DNA of 23,459 nt from the NCBI GenBank assembly GCA_900768245.1, contig CAAGCE010000048.1, forward strand, positions 1 to 23,459, written 5' to 3'. A program made the translations under genes and the position numbers. Of the stretch, positions 15,605 through 22,430 are shown one piece after another (within the stretch, counting starts at the first letter, position 1; each line of letters begins with the position of its first letter). Origin of the DNA: Oscillospiraceae bacterium. GTDB lineage: Bacteria; Bacillota; Clostridia; Oscillospirales; Ruminococcaceae. Under the pieces are notes generated by a model. The model was not told the origin of the DNA. It made no database searches and was given only the letters and a program-made list of their open reading frames with translations.

Positions 15605-16105
15605 TTACTCGCCTATATTGCTGATGAAATCCTCAACAAGCTTTTCGTGAGTCTTCGGATCGATCTCTTTTGAAACGACCTTTTCGGCAATTGACATTGC
15701 GATGTCCGAGATCTCGTCCTTAATCTGATTTACAGCACGTTTCTTTTCCTTTTCGATGTCGGCATTAGCCTTGTCAAGAATGCCGTGAGCCTCATTTTTC
15801 GCATCTTCGATTATCTCATCGGAGCGTGTCTGAGCTTTTCTTGTGGCATTTCTGATAATTTCAGCGGATTCTTCCTTTGCGCCCGAGAGCTTTTCGGTGT
15901 ATTCGCTTTCAAGCTCCTTGGCATTTTTCAAAGCTGAATCAGCGTCGCTGTATGTCTTTTCCACCTCGTTTTTGCGGGCTTCAAGCACAGCGTTCACTTT
16001 ATCAAAAAGAAAATGTTTGATGACCAAGAACAGAATTAAGGTGTTAAGCAGAGTACCTATAATAGAAGAAGGGTCAATTGAAAAGAATTCAAAATGAAAA
16101 TCCAT
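15605..16105 (-). CDS. atpF: F1Fo ATP synthase subunit b
   Basis: The 166-residue peripheral stalk has one N-terminal membrane helix (about residues 14-33, IIGTLLNTLILFLVIKHFLF). A long charged helix to about residue 150 forms the coiled-coil b2 stalk (EKTYSDADSALKNAKELESEY and onwards). The length and plan are normal for a single-b operon. AGGAGGCAG precedes ATG by about nine bases. It lies between the c and delta genes. Confidence 0.95.
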   Translation of the reverse strand: MDFHFEFFSIDPSSIIGTLLNTLILFLVIKHFLFDKVNAVLEARKNEVEKTYSDADSALKNAKELESEYTEKLSGAKEESAEIIRNATRKAQTRSDEIIEDAKNEAHGILDKANADIEKEKKRAVNQIKDEISDIAMSIAEKVVSKEIDPKTHEKLVEDFISNIGE

Positions 16106-16151
16106 AGGCTTTTCTGCCTCCTGTTTCTATATACTGTTTTCCGACGGCTGA

Positions 16152-16430
16152 TCAACCGAGGAATTTAAGGAATGGGTTAGCGAACAGGAGCATAATAGCT
16201 ACGAACAAGCCGTAGATACCTGTTGTTTCGGCAACGGCACAGCCGATGAACATTGTTGATGTAACTGAGCTCTTGCATTCAGGCTGACGTCCGATAGTTT
16301 CGATAGTCTTGCCGACTGCATAGCCTTCACCGATACCTGGTCCGATACCTGCGATCATTGCAAGACCTGCACCGATGGCCTGACCTGCGAGGACCATACC
16401 CTGAGCGTTCAATAAAGCTTCATTTTCCAT
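16152..16430 (-). CDS. atpE: F1Fo ATP synthase subunit c, two-carboxylate Na+-type
   Basis: The 92-residue hairpin of two membrane helices forms the rotor ring. The polar loop is GRQPE at 47-51. Helix 1 has PGIGEG with Glu35, and helix 2 has VAETTGIY with Glu68, Thr69 and Thr70. By alignment these equal positions 32, 65, 66 and 67 of the Na+-binding c-ring of Ilyobacter tartaricus, where position 32 is Gln and 66 is Ser. Glu at both 32 and 65 is the two-carboxylate Na+ motif described in Fusobacterium nucleatum. Na+ coupling is therefore predicted. A perfect GGAGGT lies nine bases before ATG, in keeping with the many copies needed. Confidence 0.96.
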   Translation of the reverse strand: MENEALLNAQGMVLAGQAIGAGLAMIAGIGPGIGEGYAVGKTIETIGRQPECKSSVTSTMFIGCAVAETTGIYGLFVAIMLLFANPFLKFLG

Positions 16431-16476
16431 AAAGTTTTAACCTCCAAATATTATCTTTTTCTGACTGAGTGGGGAT

Positions 16477-17205
16477 TTATTCCCGTCCCGTACGAATGTA
16501 AGCCATAGTAAGCATAATGAATACATATGACTGGATTACGCCGGAGAAAAGGTCAAAATAAATTGAAAGAGCTGCAGGAATACCTATCTGGAAGATATTG
16601 AAATAATAAGTATCCGCAGTAAATCCCAGAAGCCTGTATACACTTCCGCTTGCAGCTCCGAGAGCAGCATAAAGAATAACTGTGATTATCATACCGCCTG
16701 CGACGTTGCCGAAAAGACGGAGCGCCATAGACATAGGAGTAGATACTTCACTGATAATGTTGAGCGGATTGACAAGGCTGAGTAAATAGCTGCCTGCACC
16801 GTGCGCCTTTATCTTGTTGTAGGTAATAAGCACAAAGGTCATTACCGCAAGAGTTCCTGTTACGTTTATGTCAGCGGTAACGCTTCGGAATCCGAGCATT
16901 GAAATAAGTCCGCCGAGAAGTGCGTAAGCAAAAACCGCAGCGATATAAGGAGCATAAGCCCTTGATCCCGGACCCATATTGTTATCGACCATATTGTTCA
17001 CAGTATTGACGATGTATTCAGCGATACACTGCTTTTTTGTTGCAGGCACTTTCTGAAGATTTTTCGTCAGAATGAGGCATACTATTAAAACAGCAAGAAT
17101 AATTATCCAACCTGTGACAACTGATTCCGATATGGAAAAAATAATATTTCCGTCCTCGGACAGCAGACTTATCATTCGATTTGGTCCCTGCACGTCTATA
17201 TTCAT
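16477..17205 (-). CDS. atpB: F1Fo ATP synthase subunit a
   Basis: The 242-residue membrane stator carries the ion half-channels beside the c-ring. It has five to six helices. The essential arginine is Arg163 in SMALRLFGNVAGGM, and the last helix holds IYFDLFSGVIQSYVFIML, with the usual conserved glutamine. Its ATG overlaps the stop of the upstream gene (ATGA), so translation is coupled. The short N-terminal tail is typical of Clostridia. Confidence 0.95.
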   Translation of the reverse strand: MNIDVQGPNRMISLLSEDGNIIFSISESVVTGWIIILAVLIVCLILTKNLQKVPATKKQCIAEYIVNTVNNMVDNNMGPGSRAYAPYIAAVFAYALLGGLISMLGFRSVTADINVTGTLAVMTFVLITYNKIKAHGAGSYLLSLVNPLNIISEVSTPMSMALRLFGNVAGGMIITVILYAALGAASGSVYRLLGFTADTYYFNIFQIGIPAALSIYFDLFSGVIQSYVFIMLTMAYIRTGRE

Positions 17206-17606
17206 AAATCCTTCCCCTCCTTTCGCGCTTTGACTGCTGCTTCAAGGGTGTAGGATATTTTCGGATACAGCTGCGGGATAGCTGCGGCTACAACATTGAT
17301 ATGGGGCGACATCACGCTCACGGCGAAAAGGCAGCCCATAATTGCGAACCTTATTATATAGAATAAAAACATATAGCGTTTTGCGGACGAGATCGACCGC
17401 TCCACCGCTCTTTCGGAAGAAAATCCGAGAAGAATAAAGTTCACCGCCATAACCAGTGTTCCCAAAGCAAGTCCAAGAGGTATCTCAGCACTTAGCTTGT
17501 AAAACGGCAGTGTAATTAAGAATATTATGACATCAAGAACAATGGCACGGGGCAGCAAAAATGAAAGCTCCTTATTTATCATAGAACTCAGACCTTTGAT
17601 ACGCAT
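17202..17606 (-). CDS. atpI: ATP synthase subunit I (AtpI-like)
   Basis: The 134-residue small membrane protein is the first gene of the atp operon. Four hydrophobic segments are seen (AIVLDVIIFLITLPFY, LGLALGTLVMAVNFILLGF, YMFLFYIIRFAIMGCLFAV and a weaker INVVAAAIPQLYPKI), with an R-F-A-type third helix as in AtpI proteins. The family helps c-ring assembly, notably in Na+ ATP synthases, and may affect Mg2+ supply. Sequence conservation in this family is low, so the call rests on position, size and topology. GAGGAG lies ten bases before ATG 17606. ATG 17579 (MINKELSF) is an alternative start. Confidence 0.82.
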   Translation of the reverse strand: MRIKGLSSMINKELSFLLPRAIVLDVIIFLITLPFYKLSAEIPLGLALGTLVMAVNFILLGFSSERAVERSISSAKRYMFLFYIIRFAIMGCLFAVSVMSPHINVVAAAIPQLYPKISYTLEAAVKARKEGKDL

Positions 17607-17643
17607 ACCTTTGATTCTCCTCTCATAAATACACTATTCCAGT

Positions 17644-17672
17644 ATTATAACACGATTATATTGATTTTTCAA
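17644..17672 (-). promoter_or_regulatory. Promoter of the ATP synthase operon
   Basis: On the minus strand TTGAAA, 17-base spacer, TATAAT, about 38 bases before atpI. A second TATAAT lies 11 bases further upstream. It is divergent from the tRNA promoter at 17787. Confidence 0.8.
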
Positions 17673-17786
17673 GACAACTTGGGTGTGAATTTAAATAAAA
17701 AAATATTTAAATAATTGATTTTGCAGTATATTTTGTACAAACATCGCACAAATATCAGTTTTTTAAGATTTTTTTGAAAAAAAGGC

Positions 17787-17815
17787 TTGACAAATCCGTA
17801 AAGGCATAGTATAAT
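17787..17815 (+). promoter_or_regulatory. Consensus promoter ahead of tRNA-Pro
   Basis: Perfect TTGACA, 17-base spacer, TATAAT. Transcription should start near 17822, giving a leader of about 133 bases before the tRNA. Confidence 0.88.
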
Positions 17816-17821
17816 GACTAA

Positions 17822-17954
17822 GCTGTTTGATGACGCAAACGCAGTTCAGAGCAGTTCCAAAACGGTTTTGACATCAATGTTTGGGGACGATATAGTGGCT
17901 CTTTTCTAAAGCACACATTGTTTATAAGGGATTGATTGTGTGCATCGTCAACAA
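17822..17954 (+). other. Structured leader between promoter and tRNA-Pro
   Basis: The leader contains GTTTG...CAAAC, CAAAACGGTTTTG, and a two-part stem in which GACGAT and GCACACA pair with TGTGTGC and ATCGTC directly before the tRNA. No reading frame with a ribosome site is evident. It may be a 5' leader removed by RNase P or a separate small RNA. Confidence 0.45.
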
Positions 17955-18031
17955 CGGGGCGTAACTCAGTTTGGTAGAGTGCTTGGTTTGGGACCAAGAT
18001 GCCGCAGGTTCGAGTCCTGTCGCCCCGACCA
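17955..18031 (+). tRNA. tRNA-Pro (anticodon TGG)
   Basis: Acceptor CGGGGCG pairs with CGCCCCG (18021-18027), followed by A and an encoded CCA. The anticodon stem CTTGG/CCAAG closes loop TTTGGGA with TGG at 17989-17991. GGTTCGAGTCC gives the T-loop. Confidence 0.97.
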
Positions 18032-18100
18032 TTATTATTCATATAGCTTTGTTTGAAAGCCGAGTAAATGTGAACAAAATGTTAAACTTCAAAAAACCGC

Positions 18101-18129
18101 TTGACAAAAACAAAACACTGTGATATAAT
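18101..18129 (+). promoter_or_regulatory. Second consensus promoter, ahead of tRNA-Thr
   Basis: Perfect TTGACA, 17-base spacer, TATAAT between tRNA-Pro and tRNA-Thr. Transcription would start near 18136 and cover tRNA-Thr and tRNA-Tyr. Confidence 0.88.
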
Positions 18130-18193
18130 GATTAAGTCGCTGAGAGATACGACAAAAAACAACAAAACAATAAATTGCTTAATGCACATTTAA

Positions 18194-18269
18194 GCTGGTG
18201 TAGCTCAGTTGGTAGAGCAGCTGATTTGTAATCAGCAGGTCGGGGGTTCGAGTCCGTCCACCAGCTCCA
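18194..18269 (+). tRNA. tRNA-Thr (anticodon TGT)
   Basis: Acceptor GCTGGTG pairs with CACCAGC, discriminator T and encoded CCA. Anticodon stem GCTGA/TCAGC with loop TTTGTAA, TGT at 18227-18229. GGTTCGAGTCC in the T-arm. Confidence 0.97.
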
Positions 18270-18314
18270 ATTTTTTGTCTTGTTGATCTTGACAAAAAAG
18301 CTTAAATGTTATGG

Positions 18315-18399
18315 GGAGGAGTTCCCGAGCGGCCAAAGGGGGCAGACTGTAAATCTGTTGCTTTCAGCTTCGATGGTTCGAATCCATCCTCCTCCACCA
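18315..18399 (+). tRNA. tRNA-Tyr (anticodon GTA)
   Basis: Acceptor GGAGGAG pairs with CTCCTCC, discriminator A and encoded CCA. Anticodon stem GCAGA/TCTGT with loop CTGTAAA, GTA at 18349-18351. The long variable arm makes it a class II tRNA, as expected for bacterial tRNA-Tyr. Confidence 0.97.
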
Positions 18400-18407
18400 G
18401 TAAATTA

Positions 18408-18436
18408 CCTTGCAAGTCAGCTTGCAAGGTTTTTTT
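18408..18436 (+). terminator. Terminator of the tRNA cluster
   Basis: CCTTGCAAG pairs with CTTGCAAGG around a TCAG loop and is followed by seven T's, starting nine bases after the CCA of tRNA-Tyr. Confidence 0.95.
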
Positions 18437-18508
18437 ATGCAGTAATATATTTGTTTATGATAAATATATTATTTTCGCAATGTTAAAATATATAGGTTAT
18501 ACTGCATA
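18436..18508 (+). repeat. Long AT-rich inverted repeat upstream of typA
   Basis: TATGCAGTA (18436-18444) pairs perfectly with TACTGCATA (18500-18508). Inside, AATATATTT pairs with AAATATATT. It lies between the tRNA terminator and the typA promoter. Its role is unknown. Confidence 0.5.
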
Positions 18509-18550
18509 ATCAAAAGTCTGTTTTTGCATAATAATAAGGATTTCCAAGCA

Positions 18551-18579
18551 TTGCTTAACAAAATATGCAGGAATATAAC
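18551..18579 (+). promoter_or_regulatory. Probable typA promoter
   Basis: TTGCTT, 17-base spacer, TATAAC, about 73 bases before the typA ATG. A short stem GCAGGA/TCCTGC (18568-18588) overlaps it. Other AT-rich -10-like sites exist, so this is tentative. Confidence 0.45.
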
Positions 18580-18651
18580 TCTCCTGCTGCAAAATTTTAT
18601 GAGTGTATTAATAAAAATTGTATAGAATCCAAAGAATGAAAGGAAATTTAT

Positions 18652-20475
18652 ATGGTAAGAGAAGATTTAAGAAATGTCGCAATCATCGCTCACGTTGACC
18701 ACGGCAAAACTACTCTTGTTGATGAAATGCTCAAACAGGGCGGAGCTTTCAGAGAAAATCAGGAAGTCGAAGACAGAGTTATGGACTCCAACGACATCGA
18801 GCGTGAAAGAGGTATCACTATCCTTGCAAAAAATACATCATGTATGTATAACGGCGTAAAGATCAATATTATCGACACCCCGGGTCATGCTGATTTCGGC
18901 GGCGAAGTAGAACGTGTTCTTAAAATGGTTGACGGTGTTGTTCTTCTTGTTGACGCAGCTGAAGGCTGTATGCCGCAGACACGTTTCGTTCTTCAGAAGG
19001 CTCTTGAAATGGGTCTTAAGATCATCGTAGTTGTAAATAAGATAGACCGTCCCGATGCCCGTCTTGATGAGATAGGCGACGAGATACTTGAGCTTCTCCT
19101 TGACCTTGATGCAAGCGATGAGCAGCTTGAAAGCCCTATCCTCTTCTGCTCAGGCCGTGCAGGCACAGCTTCACTCAGCCAGTATGAAGCAGGCACAGAC
19201 CTTGTGCCTCTCTTTGAAACGATCCTCAGCCATATTCCTGCTCCCGAGGGCGATCCCGACGGTCCTACTCAGATGCTCATTTCTTCTATCGACTATAACG
19301 ACTATGTGGGCAGAACAGGTATCGGACGAATCGAAAGAGGTACTCTTAAAGTCGGCGAACAGGTAACAGTCGGCGACTACCATAACAACAGAAAGCCTTA
19401 TAACAGCAAGATAGTTACTATATATCAGATCGAGGGTCTTAACAAAACTCCCGTTCAGGAAGCTAGGGTGGGCGACATCGTATGGATCTCCGGTATTGAA
19501 GATATTACTATCGGTGATACACTCTGCGATGTTTCAAAGTTTGAACCTCTCCCATTCGTAAAGATCTCCGAACCTACCGTTGAAATGACATTCTCCGTAA
19601 ACGACAGCCCGTTCGCAGGACGTGAGGGCAAGTTCGTTACATCAAGACAGCTCCGTGAAAGACTTTTCAAGGAGATCCTCCGTGACGTTTCCCTCCGTGT
19701 AAAGGAAACAGAAAACACAGACTCATTCAGAGTTGCAGGCAGAGGTGAAATGCACCTTTCTATCCTTATAGAAAATATGCGCCGTGAGGGCTATGAGCTT
19801 TCCGTTTCAACACCTAAGGTACTTATGAAAGAGATCGACGGTGTTATGAACGAACCTATCGAACGTCTTGTTATCGACGTTCCTGAAGGAGCTGTAGGCG
19901 CAGTTATGGAAAAGCTGGGCAGCAGAAAGGCTGAGCTCCAGTCAATGCACCCATCGGGAAGCAGAATGAAGATAGAATTTCTTATCCCGTCAAGAGGTCT
20001 TTTCGGCTATAAGTCAGAATTCCTTACAGATACAAAGGGCGAGGGCGTTATGAGCTCCGTATTTGAATGTTATCAGCCTTATAAGGGAGATATTCCGAGA
20101 AGAAACAGCGGTTCACTTATCTGCTTTGAAACAGGCGAAGCCGTTACCTACGGACTTTACAACGCACAGGAAAGAGGTACGCTCTTTATCGGCGCAGGCG
20201 TTCCTGTTTACGAGGGTATGATAATCGGTCAGTCACCAAAGGCAGAAGACCTTGTTGTAAACGTATGTAAGAAAAAGCACCTTACAAATACCCGTGCAAG
20301 CGGCTCTGATGACGCACTCCGTCTTATCCCGCCGAGAGTTCTTTCCCTTGAGGACAGCCTTGAATTTATCGCTGATGACGAGCTTCTTGAAGTTACTCCT
20401 AAGTCTATCAGGATCAGAAAGAGAATACTCGACAACTCACTCCGTGCAAAGACAAGAGCAAAGCTTGGTCAGTAA
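18652..20475 (+). CDS. typA: Ribosome-associated GTPase TypA/BipA
   Basis: The 607-residue cytoplasmic translational GTPase binds the ribosome and helps 50S assembly, mainly under cold or other stress. The G1 motif AHVDHGKTTL is at residues 13-22, switch II is DTPGHADFGGEVERVL, and G4 is NKID. EF-G-like domains follow, with the BipA-specific C-terminal domain including SRGLFGYKSEFLTDTKGEG and the KKKHLTNTRASGSDDALRL loop. Length and order are normal. GAAAGGA lies seven bases before ATG. It appears monocistronic, with its own upstream region and a 12-pair terminator 40 bases after its stop. Confidence 0.97.
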   Translation: MVREDLRNVAIIAHVDHGKTTLVDEMLKQGGAFRENQEVEDRVMDSNDIERERGITILAKNTSCMYNGVKINIIDTPGHADFGGEVERVLKMVDGVVLLVDAAEGCMPQTRFVLQKALEMGLKIIVVVNKIDRPDARLDEIGDEILELLLDLDASDEQLESPILFCSGRAGTASLSQYEAGTDLVPLFETILSHIPAPEGDPDGPTQMLISSIDYNDYVGRTGIGRIERGTLKVGEQVTVGDYHNNRKPYNSKIVTIYQIEGLNKTPVQEARVGDIVWISGIEDITIGDTLCDVSKFEPLPFVKISEPTVEMTFSVNDSPFAGREGKFVTSRQLRERLFKEILRDVSLRVKETENTDSFRVAGRGEMHLSILIENMRREGYELSVSTPKVLMKEIDGVMNEPIERLVIDVPEGAVGAVMEKLGSRKAELQSMHPSGSRMKIEFLIPSRGLFGYKSEFLTDTKGEGVMSSVFECYQPYKGDIPRRNSGSLICFETGEAVTYGLYNAQERGTLFIGAGVPVYEGMIIGQSPKAEDLVVNVCKKKHLTNTRASGSDDALRLIPPRVLSLEDSLEFIADDELLEVTPKSIRIRKRILDNSLRAKTRAKLGQ

Positions 20476-20485
20476 TTCTTTTTGA

Positions 20486-20514
20486 TTGACATAAAAGTTC
20501 GGATAATGTATAAT
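20486..20514 (+). promoter_or_regulatory. Consensus promoter embedded at the typA terminator
   Basis: Perfect TTGACA, 17-base spacer, TATAAT starting 11 bases after the typA stop. The predicted start site near 20521 falls inside the left arm of the terminator stem. It would drive the structured element and the NUDIX-GNAT pair. Confidence 0.8.
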
Positions 20515-20515
20515 G

Positions 20516-20564
20516 AAGGACGGATATAAACGCAACCGAGGCTGCTTAATATCCGTCCTTTTTT
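20516..20564 (+). terminator. typA terminator
   Basis: AAGGACGGATAT (20516-20527) pairs perfectly with ATATCCGTCCTT (20549-20560), and T's run from 20559 to 20564. A transcript starting near 20521 would lack the first five bases of the stem and keep only about seven pairs. Confidence 0.88.
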
Positions 20565-20628
20565 CACCTATGTTATGAACAGCACCAAGCAGCACTATGC
20601 TGTATATAATAATGAGCGGTACGAAGCT

Positions 20629-20793
20629 TATACTAATCTTTAATCGTTCTATAGACAAAGCCGACAGATGAAATAATTCCAATCAAGGAAAGCGACTGCA
20701 GGCGGGCTTGCCGCCCGTCAAAGGAGATTGACGCAGAGTGGGATTATTTCAGCCAAGGATTTGTCTATAGGTTGATTAAAGATTAGTATTATA
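20629..20793 (+). ncRNA. Structured element copy 2 (candidate ncRNA or structured mobile element)
   Basis: This is a 165-base partner of the element at 10240-10406. The ends TATACTAAT and ATTAGTATTATA are the same. The outer stem here is CTTTAATC with GATTAAAG, followed by GTTCTAT opposite ATAGGTT, then AGACAAA with TTTGTCT, and ATAATTCC with GGGATTAT. The core keeps CCAATCAA, GCGAC, a GGCGG/CCGCC hairpin with GCTTG loop, TTGA and GCAGAGTGGG. Stems change at many positions relative to copy 1 but always in pairs. It lies upstream of the NUDIX gene in the same orientation, behind the promoter at 20486. Confidence 0.82.
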
Positions 20794-20829
20794 ACCCGAC
20801 CGAGCCGTTCTGAACACAATAAATCTGAA

Positions 20830-20877
20830 AGGAGAGCATATTCTGAAAGAATTGCCTTTTGGAATATGCGGCAAAGC
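20830..20877 (+). promoter_or_regulatory. Shine-Dalgarno, 14-pair hairpin, then ATG of the NUDIX gene
   Basis: AGGAG (20830-20834) is followed by GCATATTCTGAAAG (20836-20849), which pairs over all 14 bases, with two G-U, with CTTTTGGAATATGC (20856-20869) around a six-base loop. Folding puts the AGGAG nine bases from ATG 20878. It also hides the ATG at 20866 within the stem. Confidence 0.65.
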
Positions 20878-21375
20878 ATGAACTTTGATTTTTGTCCGCA
20901 GTGCGGAATGAAGCTGCGCCCGAAAAATTGCGGCGACGAGGGCGAAATACCCTATTGCGACAATTGCCGCCGTCCGTTTTTTCCATTCTCTTATCCCTGC
21001 GTAATATGCCTTTGCATCACAGAGGATAACTCCGAAATCGCACTCATAAAGCAAAGCTATGTTTCGCAGAACTATATAAATGTCGCAGGCTATATCAAGC
21101 AGGGCGAAACTCCCGAATGCACGGCTGTCCGTGAGGTAATGGAGGAAGTCGGACTTGAAGTTTCCGAGCTTCACTATATAAAAAGCTACTACTATCCGAA
21201 AAAGGATAACCTTATGATAGGCTTTGTATGCAGGGTAAAAAAAAGAGAGCTGAAGCTTTCCTGCGAGGTGGACAGTGCCGAGTGGTTCCCGCTGAAATAC
21301 GCTCAACAGATGTTAAGATACGACAGCGTCGGCTGGAATTTGCTGAATGATTATCTTCACAGCGTAAAAAATTAA
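20878..21375 (+). CDS. Zinc-ribbon NUDIX hydrolase
   Basis: From ATG 20878 the product has 165 residues. An N-terminal zinc ribbon has CPQC at 6-9 and CDNC at 27-30. The NUDIX domain follows with a full Nudix box at 71-93 (GYIKQGE, then REVMEEVGL), matching GX5EX7REUXEEXGU. The combination resembles the C-terminal half of NADH pyrophosphatase NudC, so it probably hydrolyses a nucleoside diphosphate derivative such as NAD(H) or a nucleotide sugar. The substrate is not fixed. ATG 20866 is also in frame, but its start lies inside the stem described above. It ends 17 bases before the GNAT gene with which it forms an operon. Confidence 0.85.
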   Translation: MNFDFCPQCGMKLRPKNCGDEGEIPYCDNCRRPFFPFSYPCVICLCITEDNSEIALIKQSYVSQNYINVAGYIKQGETPECTAVREVMEEVGLEVSELHYIKSYYYPKKDNLMIGFVCRVKKRELKLSCEVDSAEWFPLKYAQQMLRYDSVGWNLLNDYLHSVKN

Positions 21376-21392
21376 CATAAGGAGGCCGTATT

Positions 21393-22151
21393 ATGCTTGA
21401 CGGTGAAATTTTGCAGGCTGCTGCGGCTCAGCTCAGCTATGACTATTCCTGCCGCCCCGACGATTTTTTCAGCACACAGAATACAGCCACCTGTTCGATA
21501 CTTAATCACGGACGACGTGAAATGAAAGATACACCCGATTTTTTTCGTATGGCAACAATGGGAAAAGCAGCCGTTGCAACAGCAGATAAGCATATACTTC
21601 CGTTTGTGACGGAGTTGCTGAAAAAATATGACGGAGCACAGCTTTTCACAGGCAAGGTGCGCTATCTTCTCAATTCAAAGCTTGCACCATATAATAAGGT
21701 GATAGACGACGTGAATATCTATTATCTTCCCAAAACACCGTATAAATATTACCGCCGTGACGGGTTCAATATAAGGGTCTATGAGGAGCAGGACATAGCC
21801 GATGTGCTGTACAGATACAAGGGCTTTTCAAATGCGCTTATGTATGGTTCAAATAAAAAACGCCGTGACGTGCTTGCAGTATGCGCCCTTAACGGCAGCG
21901 ATATAATAGCAATGGCAGGAGCAAGCAGCGACAGCGAGCGTTTCTGGCAGATAGGGATAGACGTCCTGCCCGAATACAGAGGAAGAGGTATAGCCGCCGA
22001 AATAGTTTCAGCACTTACATATGAGGTGTTTATGCACGGTGCAGTCCCATACTACGGCACTTGGAGCGGCAATATCGCATCACAGAACGTTGCGGCAAAA
22101 TGCGGATATTCACCTGCATGGACAGAAATGTTCTGCGCCGATATTGAATAA
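21393..22151 (+). CDS. GNAT-family acetyltransferase with an unassigned N-terminal half
   Basis: The 252-residue protein has a C-terminal GNAT domain with the acetyl-CoA motif IGIDVLPEYRGRGIAAEIVSAL at about residues 188-209. It is followed by GTWSGNIASQNVAAKCGY, the usual motif B asparagine region. The first ~120 residues (including KHILPFVTELLKKYDGAQLFTG) match no domain I recognise. They may be a degenerate first GNAT fold, as in the gene at 1960. The start is set by AAGGAGG eight to nine bases before ATG. It is the second gene of the NUDIX-GNAT unit and ends at its own terminator. Substrate unknown. Confidence 0.78.
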   Translation: MLDGEILQAAAAQLSYDYSCRPDDFFSTQNTATCSILNHGRREMKDTPDFFRMATMGKAAVATADKHILPFVTELLKKYDGAQLFTGKVRYLLNSKLAPYNKVIDDVNIYYLPKTPYKYYRRDGFNIRVYEEQDIADVLYRYKGFSNALMYGSNKKRRDVLAVCALNGSDIIAMAGASSDSERFWQIGIDVLPEYRGRGIAAEIVSALTYEVFMHGAVPYYGTWSGNIASQNVAAKCGYSPAWTEMFCADIE

Positions 22152-22189
22152 TGCCTATAGGTCACCTATAAAAAATATATATTTTACAG

Positions 22190-22226
22190 AATGCAGTATA
22201 CATTAAAAGTGTGTGCTGCATTTTTT
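22190..22226 (+). terminator. Terminator of the NUDIX-GNAT operon
   Basis: AATGCAGTATACA pairs over 13 bases, with G-U pairs, with TGTGTGCTGCATT around TTAAAAG, followed by T's. It starts 38 bases after the GNAT stop. Confidence 0.85.
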
Positions 22227-22367
22227 GTGTATAATGACATACTTCATATTTAATTAACTTTGCGATAAAAGAAATAATGTACCGTTTGTATATTGCCAAG
22301 GGATAAAAGTGCGGATTTTTAGCTATAACTAACAAATATGAGCCTTTTGTTAAGACCCGAGGGTAAT

Positions 22368-22396
22368 TTGCTGTTTTAAAGCGTCGATACTATAAT
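22368..22396 (+). promoter_or_regulatory. Promoter of the ECF S-component gene
   Basis: TTGCTG, 17-base spacer, TATAAT. The start near 22403 gives a leader of about 28 bases, too short for a riboswitch. Two small hairpins lie just upstream (AACAAA/TTTGTT at 22331-22351 and ACCC/GGGT), possibly an operator region. Confidence 0.75.
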
Positions 22397-22430
22397 GAAA
22401 GTATAAGAAGAGATCAAAGGGGTTTTTCGT

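Larger units (their letters stand above)
20476..20877. other. Gene-free stretch of 402 bases between typA and the NUDIX gene
   Basis: It holds a consensus promoter, an overlapping terminator, about 65 bases without clear signals, the second structured element, and a Shine-Dalgarno followed by a hairpin. No coding region is supported. Confidence 0.75.

Noticed and set aside
18272..18299. A/T hairpin between tRNA-Thr and tRNA-Tyr (TTTTTTGTC/GACAAAAAA) as a terminator.
   Set aside because: On the plus strand no T-run follows the stem, and tRNA-Tyr has no convincing promoter of its own, so read-through is more likely.
20866..20877. ATG 20866 as the start of the NUDIX protein.
   Set aside because: It is inside a 14-pair stem, 31 bases from AGGAG, and the extra residues MRQS precede the usual zinc-ribbon start. 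It is kept as an alternative only.
22229..22234. TATAAT after the GNAT terminator as a promoter.
   Set aside because: No -35 box at a suitable distance, and it overlaps the T-run of the terminator.
22290..22375. Possible riboswitch upstream of the ECF S-component, because such genes often have one.
   Set aside because: The small hairpins lie upstream of a good promoter (22368-22396), so they would not be in the transcript, and no known riboswitch core was recognised.
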